Source: Acanthamoeba lenticulata (Eukaryota; Discosea; Longamoebia; Acanthamoebidae). Taken from it: 12,068 bases of DNA. This document shows positions 7,641 to 12,068 of this stretch, one piece after another (position 1 is the first letter of the stretch; every line of letters begins with the position of its first letter). The position numbers and the translations under genes were made by a program. The notes beneath the pieces were generated by a model, which was not told where the DNA came from, made no database searches, and worked only from the letters and a program-made list of their open reading frames with translations. The stretch is from the NCBI GenBank assembly GCA_002179805.1, contig NAVB01003165.1, forward strand, positions 1 through 12,068. The letters are read 5' to 3'.

Positions 7641-10120
7641 CTACAGGTGTTGGCCAAACAGCCTTCGCGCTCGGTTGATGCGTGCCTCGTCGTTGGCGGG
7701 CTCACAAAAGGAAACGAACGTGAGTAGGGCCTTTGCTCGGGCCTCCTCATCCGCCTTGGTGCCTTGGGCTGTTTGCTCGGCCACTCGGCCGAGCCACGCC
7801 TCGGCCTTGTCCAAACGGCCATTCCTGCAGCGATCAGCATTCCTATCAGTAACGAGACAGGCCCGAGGATGGTCAGAACAGACGCACCGAGCCCAGGCTT
7901 CGATGAGCGACGTGAGGTGATTCGCGTCGGGCACCAGTCCGTGCTTGGGTATCAATTCCTCCACCACCTCTTCCGCCTGTGTGCGGGCACCAGTGTGGGC
8001 GTACGCCCCATCAGCAGAGGATCAGGCCTTGCGGGGGGGGGGGCACGACGTACAAGGTCAGGTTGGTTCATGAAGCCATAGGCGTCGATCAGGTTGTTCA
8101 ACACGACAGCATCTGAGGAACGTTTATTCAGGTGGTTAGGTTGCTTTCGGGAAGGGTGGAGGGATGTGGATCGTACCAGGCCGCACGCCGCGTGTCTCCA
8201 TCTGATGAATGATGCCTTCGATGCGGTTCCAACGGCGAGCTCTTGTCTCGGCTTCGAGCAGCGTTGCAAACGTTACTCGCGTCGGCGTGAGCTTGCGGTC
8301 TAGCAGCTCCCTGTACAGGGCTTCGGCTTTCTGGCACGCGTGTCCGGTCAGGGCACTGATTGGCCCACTACAACGAGGTGAGAAGCAAGCACCTCGTTGA
8401 GCGTGGCCTTGGCATAGATATCCAGCATCACGTTATAGAGCATGATGTTGGGCTTGACTCCACCGTCATTACTCATGTCGGCGAACAGCTTCTCGGCTTG
8501 TTCGACCCGGCCGGTCTTGCCGAGGTGGCTGAGCACGTGGTTGTAGATAATCTCTGTTGCGCCGATCGTCTGACGGACCTCATGGTAGATGTCAAGCATG
8601 CGCTCGATATCGCCCAAAGAGCCCAGTTTGTCGATCAGGCACCCATAGGAATGGTGGTTGGGGCGCACGCGGCCGTGCTGCTTGAACTCTTCCCACGTGC
8701 GCAGCATGGCCTCTTTGTCTCCACAGTCTCCGAAGCCGGCCATCAAGATGGTGTAGGTGCGCTCGTTGATCTCTACTTCGTGACTCCTGCGTGGTTGAAC
8801 GATGAGTGCCTCTCGAGACTGGAACTGGCCAGATCAAGTGTGGCTGCAGCAAACGAAAAAGCAGGCAAGTGGGCGTTTCATACCTCTCATTGTTGTCCTG
8901 GCGCATGAGGTCCCAGTACTCGATCATCTTGGCCGCCTGGCCGTTGGTCCCGAAGCTATTCATGAGTGTGTGATACGTAGCTCCAGAGGGTTTCATCACC
9001 TTCCTGCGATCCCCCCCCCCCGGCGATCCGATACCGTTAGCGTCTTGGGCAGGGGAAAGTGCCCACAGCGCATAATAGGCGTGTCATACGTGGATCGCCA
9101 CTCATGGAAGAGACGCTCCATCTTCTCGAGCTGTCCGGCCTTGCCGTAGCCTTTGAGGACGGTGTTGTAGGTGATGACATCGCGCTCCACGTTGTCACGT
9201 GCCATGTCGGCCAGGACAAGCTCGATTTCCTCGGCGAGGCCTTGGTCGGCCAGGAAGCTGAGCAGCGGAGTGTAGGTTCGCGAATTCGGGTGCAGGCCTG
9301 ATAACCAAAAAACATAGTGTCCGCGATTGGAGGGGATGAGTGAGGGCAGCTCGGTAGAATCCAGCAAGAGGAGAAACCCCATGCCTTTGCCTCGCATCTC
9401 CTCCATGAGGCTGCGCGCCTTTGACAGCTTGGCTTGGTGGCTGTCTGCAAGAGCGGAGTCATCGCCAGCACTTTTCAGGTAGCCCTTGATGAGCGTGTTG
9501 TAGGTGATCAGGTTGGGAGGTATGCCTCGATCTACCAAGCGCAACAGCCCCTGAGCTGCAACAGCCGAATTGCAAGCGGAGGACAAGATTCAACGTACGC
9601 AACATGCTTGCACGCACATGTTCGAGCAAGAGCAGATTGTTGTCCCGCACGCCCTCACCCAAGAGGGCATTACAACACACGATGGATGGCACACCTTTGG
9701 CAAAGGAGAGAAAGGGTGAACAAAGAGGTCCCGTGATGAAGCAGGAGTTCAGTGACGCTCACCTCGTGGTCTGCTCTTCAACAGGGAGACTGCACTCACG
9801 AAGGACTTCTTCTTCTCCGTCGGCAGGGCCCGGTACTCTTGCAACCACATCTCCAGTTGGCGCCCCCCATTGGCCGGCGTGTGGCTTGCTCTGCTGGCAG
9901 ATGCACTTTGAGTGCCGTAGGGACGATTTATGCCACAACGAGTAAACAGAACGGAGTGGAGTTCAAGCCATGAAGGTGTGACCGCTAAGCGTGCAGAGAT
10001 GAAAGCAAGTGGGCGCCCGGAAGCGTTACCCCATGTGCAAACGAACGCTCTTCGCATTTGATTATGGAACTGCCGGCCACCGCCTTCTCCGCAGGGCAAG
10101 CTGATAACGATGTATATCAT
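7641..10120 (-). CDS. Pentatricopeptide repeat (PPR) protein, likely organellar RNA-binding
   Basis: Inferred exons (minus): 10120-9763, 9694-9599, 9555-9385, 9297-9090, 9003-8884, 8786-8393, 8330-8177, 8112-8054, 7976-7888, 7824-7641; 610 residues, in phase. Tandem helical-hairpin repeats of about 35 residues fill most of it. Examples are PNLITYNTLIKGYLKSAG, RDVITYNTVLKGYGKAGQLE, SGATYHTLMNSFGTNGQAAK, PNHHSYGCLIDKLGSLGDIE, KPNIMLYNVMLDIYAKA and TPTRVTFATLLEAETRARRW. PPR proteins bind single-stranded RNA, usually in mitochondria or plastids, for processing, stability or translation. The N-terminus from Met at 10057 (MRRAFVCTWGN, then Arg/Ser/Ala-rich) could be a mitochondrial presequence. The upstream in-frame ATG at 10120 gives a longer, less typical start. 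No SMR or DYW domain is seen at the C-terminus. One intron appears to use a GC donor. Confidence 0.93.
8033..8043. repeat. Homopolymer G11/C11 tract in an intron
   Basis: Eleven consecutive G on the plus strand, a C run shortly after the GTACGT donor of the PPR intron 8053-7977. Confidence 0.9.
9011..9021. repeat. Homopolymer C11/G11 tract in an intron
   Basis: Eleven consecutive C on the plus strand. On the PPR sense strand this is a G run only a few bases before the ATCGCAG acceptor of intron 9089-9004, where a pyrimidine tract would be expected. Confidence 0.9.
9298..9384 (-). other. Likely GC-AG intron (or in-frame insertion) in the PPR gene
   Basis: These 87 bases are an exact multiple of three, have no stop in frame, and interrupt a PPR repeat. 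Removing them with a GC donor (AAAG then GCATGG) and the TATCAG acceptor restores MRGKG-LHPNSRTYTPLL with normal repeat spacing. The only nearby GT donor (GTTTCT) would break the frame. Confidence 0.6.
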
Positions 10121-10379
10121 CGAAAAGTCATTGACATTTCAAGACGACAGCAGTTGTTGTGGTTCGCGGCTCAAATTTCAACTGTTGATTGATTTACCTG
10201 CGGCACATGAGGGGGCGAGGACGAGGCCGCAAACGAAAGGTACATTCGACAAGAGCTCTGTTGGTTGTTTGTGCGTGCCTCTATTGCCCAGAGATGACCA
10301 CTGGAAATTCATCTCCGAATTTCCTCTCCATAATCTTTTGGATTTTAGGCCTTCATGCAAACTTTGCATTTCGTGAAAG
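10121..10379. promoter_or_regulatory. Shared upstream region between divergent PPR and DnaJ genes
   Basis: About 259 bases separate the two divergent starts. Both promoters should lie here. The stretch includes an ATG at 10207 followed by 11 codons for an Arg/Lys/Gly-rich peptide and a good donor at 10240. That could be an alternative first exon of the DnaJ gene. Otherwise I see no coding exon and no clear core-promoter motif. Confidence 0.45.
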
Positions 10380-11679
10380 ATGGTTCGTTGCACTGCGCAC
10401 ATGGTGTGCTGATGGCGGTGGTGATGTGGGGTGCGCGGCTTTCAGGCAGACGAGGTAGGGAAAGACTACTATGCCATTCTGGGGGTAGAGCGAACAGCAA
10501 GCGCACTGGATATCAAGGCAGCCTACCGCAAGCTTGCGCTCAAGTGGCACCCAGACCGGAATGCCGACCAAAAACAATTGGCGGAGGAGAAGTTCAAGGA
10601 AGTGAGTGAAGCGTACGAGGTGCTGAGTGACGAGAAGAAGAGGGACCTCTACGACCGATTCGGCGAAGAGGGTGTCAAGGCTGGCGGCGCACCACCAGCA
10701 GGAGGCGGTGGTGCCTCCACGCATTTCAACTTCCGGTTTTCACATCCCGAGGACCTCTTCTCTCGCGTCTTTGGTGCTTGTCTGCCCGGCCTGCGTATTG
10801 GCTTACTCGTGCCCGGTCTAATGCCATGTGACCTTGTACCGTGGTGCTCTTGTGATGATCGCAGGTGCCGGTGCGGGCGGATTCTACGGATACGACTCTT
10901 CGTTCGGGTTCCCACCACGACCGCAAAAGGCGCCACCCATCGAACGCCAGTTCGGCTGTACATTGGAGGAACTTTACACGGGTATCCGTTCATTCCAGTT
11001 GTTGCCCGCACCATGACCGACGCGCTGACCTTTCACCGCGGCAGGTACCACAAAGCGGATGAAGATCACAAAGACCATTACCGAAACCGGTGGTGAAAAG
11101 CAAGTGATTGAGAAGATTCTTGAACTGACGGTCCGACCCGGCTGGAAGGAGGGTACGCGATCGTCCCCCAGCGGATATGCAGCAATAGTGCCTCTTGCAA
11201 GACTGACAACTTGGGCCTGCAGGCACCAAGATTACTTTTTCTCAGGAGGGCGACCAGGCGCCTGGCATCATTCCAGCCGACATCGTGTTCATCCTCCAGC
11301 AGAAACCGCACCCGTTGTTCACGCGGGAGAAGAGCGACCTTGTACATACGGCCAACATCTCCCTCACACAAGCCCTCTGTGGCACCGAACTATCCCTCAC
11401 CACGCTCGACGGGCGTACGCTCCTCATTCCTCTCCGTGATGTCATCTCTCCGGGTTTCGTGAAGGTACACCTTTGCTCCTTGTCTTCCTTAAAGCCGCCA
11501 AAACATCCAACGAGGGCCCAGCTGAATTGCTGTTTGTGCAGACGGTGCCAGGAGAGGGCATGCCAGACCAAAAAGACCCCAGCAAGAAGGGCAACCTCTT
11601 GGTTCGGTTCAACATTCAGTTTCCCTCTCGGCTGACAGATGCGCAGAAGACAAGGCTGGCCGAAACGCTGGGGCCCTGA
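10380..11679 (+). CDS. Class B (type II) DnaJ/Hsp40 co-chaperone
   Basis: Inferred exons: 10380-10403 (tentative), 10446-10773, 10865-10981, 11045-11152, 11223-11464, 11542-11679; about 318 residues, in phase. The J domain begins [10 protein letters not shown], has HPD at about residues 43-45 (LKWHPDRN), and ends [13 protein letters not shown] short Gly-rich linker follows. Then come C-terminal domains I and [54 protein letters not shown], then VPGEGMP. There is no CxxCxGxG zinc finger, so it is the DNAJB1/Sis1 type, which stimulates Hsp70 ATPase through HPD and delivers clients. The protein ends LAETLGP. The family usually starts Met-Gly-Lys-Asp-Tyr-Tyr; here that Met is GTA (Val), with an upstream stop in frame and a TTTCAG acceptor. 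A separate first exon is therefore needed. Confidence 0.94.
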
Positions 11680-11846
11680 GAGCTCGGCCAACCGAAAATG
11701 TTCCGTACAAAACCGAAGAGTGAAGTGTGGAGCAGTTGGTCCCGAGCCAGCCTTCGGGCCCAACCGGGTTGTTTGTCGCAGGCTCAACACCAGCCCTGAA
11801 AAAAAAAAACACAATCACCACACTTTCCCAACCAACAACACACCAC
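11680..11846 (+). other. 3' end of DnaJ gene and spacer
   Basis: Non-coding as far as I can tell. It contains a GC-rich patch with short inverted repeats (around 11745-11795), an A11 run near 11800-11810, and then a CA-rich, leader-like stretch up to the ATG at 11847. No AATAAA is seen after the DnaJ stop. Confidence 0.4.
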
Positions 11847-12068
11847 ATGTTCTTGTTGACTGTTCTTTGCGGGTTTGCTGCCATCGTGGTCTATGCCCTC
11901 CATTGCTTCAGTACGCTGCACCGCAGGGAGTCTGTGCCACACTACTTTAGATGTATTTTCTAACCACTTGGCGTCATAGGGAGCACGTTCCGTGCGCCAC
12001 CCCGGGTGCGTCTAGCGTCTCCTAAAACCACCCATGCCGATGGTACTTGCCCCCTAGCCCCCCCCCCC
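11847..12068 (+). CDS. Possible 5' end of a further gene (partial, membrane-anchored N-terminus)
   Basis: After a CA-rich leader like that of the inhibitor gene, an ATG at 11847 opens MFLLTVLCGFAAIVVYALHC, a hydrophobic helix of about 17 residues, followed by HRRESVPHYFR. The frame stops at 11961-11963, but a GTATTT donor lies at about 11954, so it may be a first exon encoding a signal anchor or signal peptide. The rest would lie past the window edge. I do not recognise the family. It could equally be a chance 38-codon frame. Confidence 0.3.
12058..12068. repeat. Homopolymer C tract at the window end
   Basis: At least eleven consecutive C, continuing to the last base, so its full length is unknown. 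It matches the G/C runs found in introns elsewhere in the window. Confidence 0.9.

Noticed and set aside
8360..8908. Plus-strand open frame of 182 codons opposite the PPR gene.
   Set aside because: It is antisense to the longest PPR exon, which has clear repeats and phased splice sites. No family resemblance is seen on this strand.
11725..11815. tRNA-like signal: a stretch resembling an A box (around 11731) and a T-arm-like hairpin (GGCT/AGCC around 11781-11795).
   Set aside because: No complementary D stem, no seven-base acceptor stem, and the T-loop lacks the conserved bases. A covariance-model scan would settle it, but by eye it fails.
1..12068. Search for an operon-like defence, biosynthetic or mobile system.
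   Set aside because: All genes are intron-rich, unrelated in function and on alternating strands. No transposase, reverse transcriptase, terminal repeats or CRISPR-like direct repeats were seen.

Overview
This is a piece of nuclear chromosome from an intron-rich, GC-rich, gene-dense protist. The best guess is a free-living amoebozoan of the Acanthamoeba type. The basis is many short introns (mostly 40 to 115 bases), a strong preference for donors beginning GTAC or GTGCG (about 20 of 45 inferred donors start GTAC), intergenic gaps of about 60 to 260 bases, CA-rich leaders before start codons, and a P2X receptor whose wording resembles my memory of the Dictyostelium receptors. The species call is inference; no database was searched. 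Exon models were built by eye from reading frame, splice sites and protein-family fit.

Layout, left to right. 106-2545 (-): one nine-exon gene for a BACK + SPRY protein, which looks like two genes until a BACK domain split across both halves is noticed. 2740-4368 (+): YIF1, a five-pass ER-Golgi membrane protein, eight exons. 4627-5081 (+): a small stand-alone peptidase inhibitor I9 protein, three exons. 5139-7455 (-): a P2X ATP-gated channel, about 15 exons. 7641-10120 (-): a pentatricopeptide repeat (PPR) protein, ten exons, probably organellar, with one likely GC-AG intron. 10380-11679 (+): a class B DnaJ/Hsp40 co-chaperone, six exons with an uncertain first exon. 11847-end (+): possible start of a further gene cut by the window edge.

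The genes do not form one pathway. They are ordinary single-copy-type eukaryotic genes for membrane traffic, proteolysis control, purinergic signalling, organelle RNA metabolism, protein folding and possibly ubiquitin-linked adaptor function. Two gene pairs are divergent and share short upstream regions (2546-2739 and 10121-10379). One pair (I9 inhibitor and P2X) converges with about 60 bases between stops. I see no mobile element, CRISPR array, rRNA or convincing tRNA. The points most worth a second look are the merged BACK/SPRY gene, the P2X receptor with apparent loss of canonical ATP-contact lysines, the GC-AG intron, the tiny or uncertain first exons of P2X and DnaJ, and the G/C homopolymer tracts inside introns.
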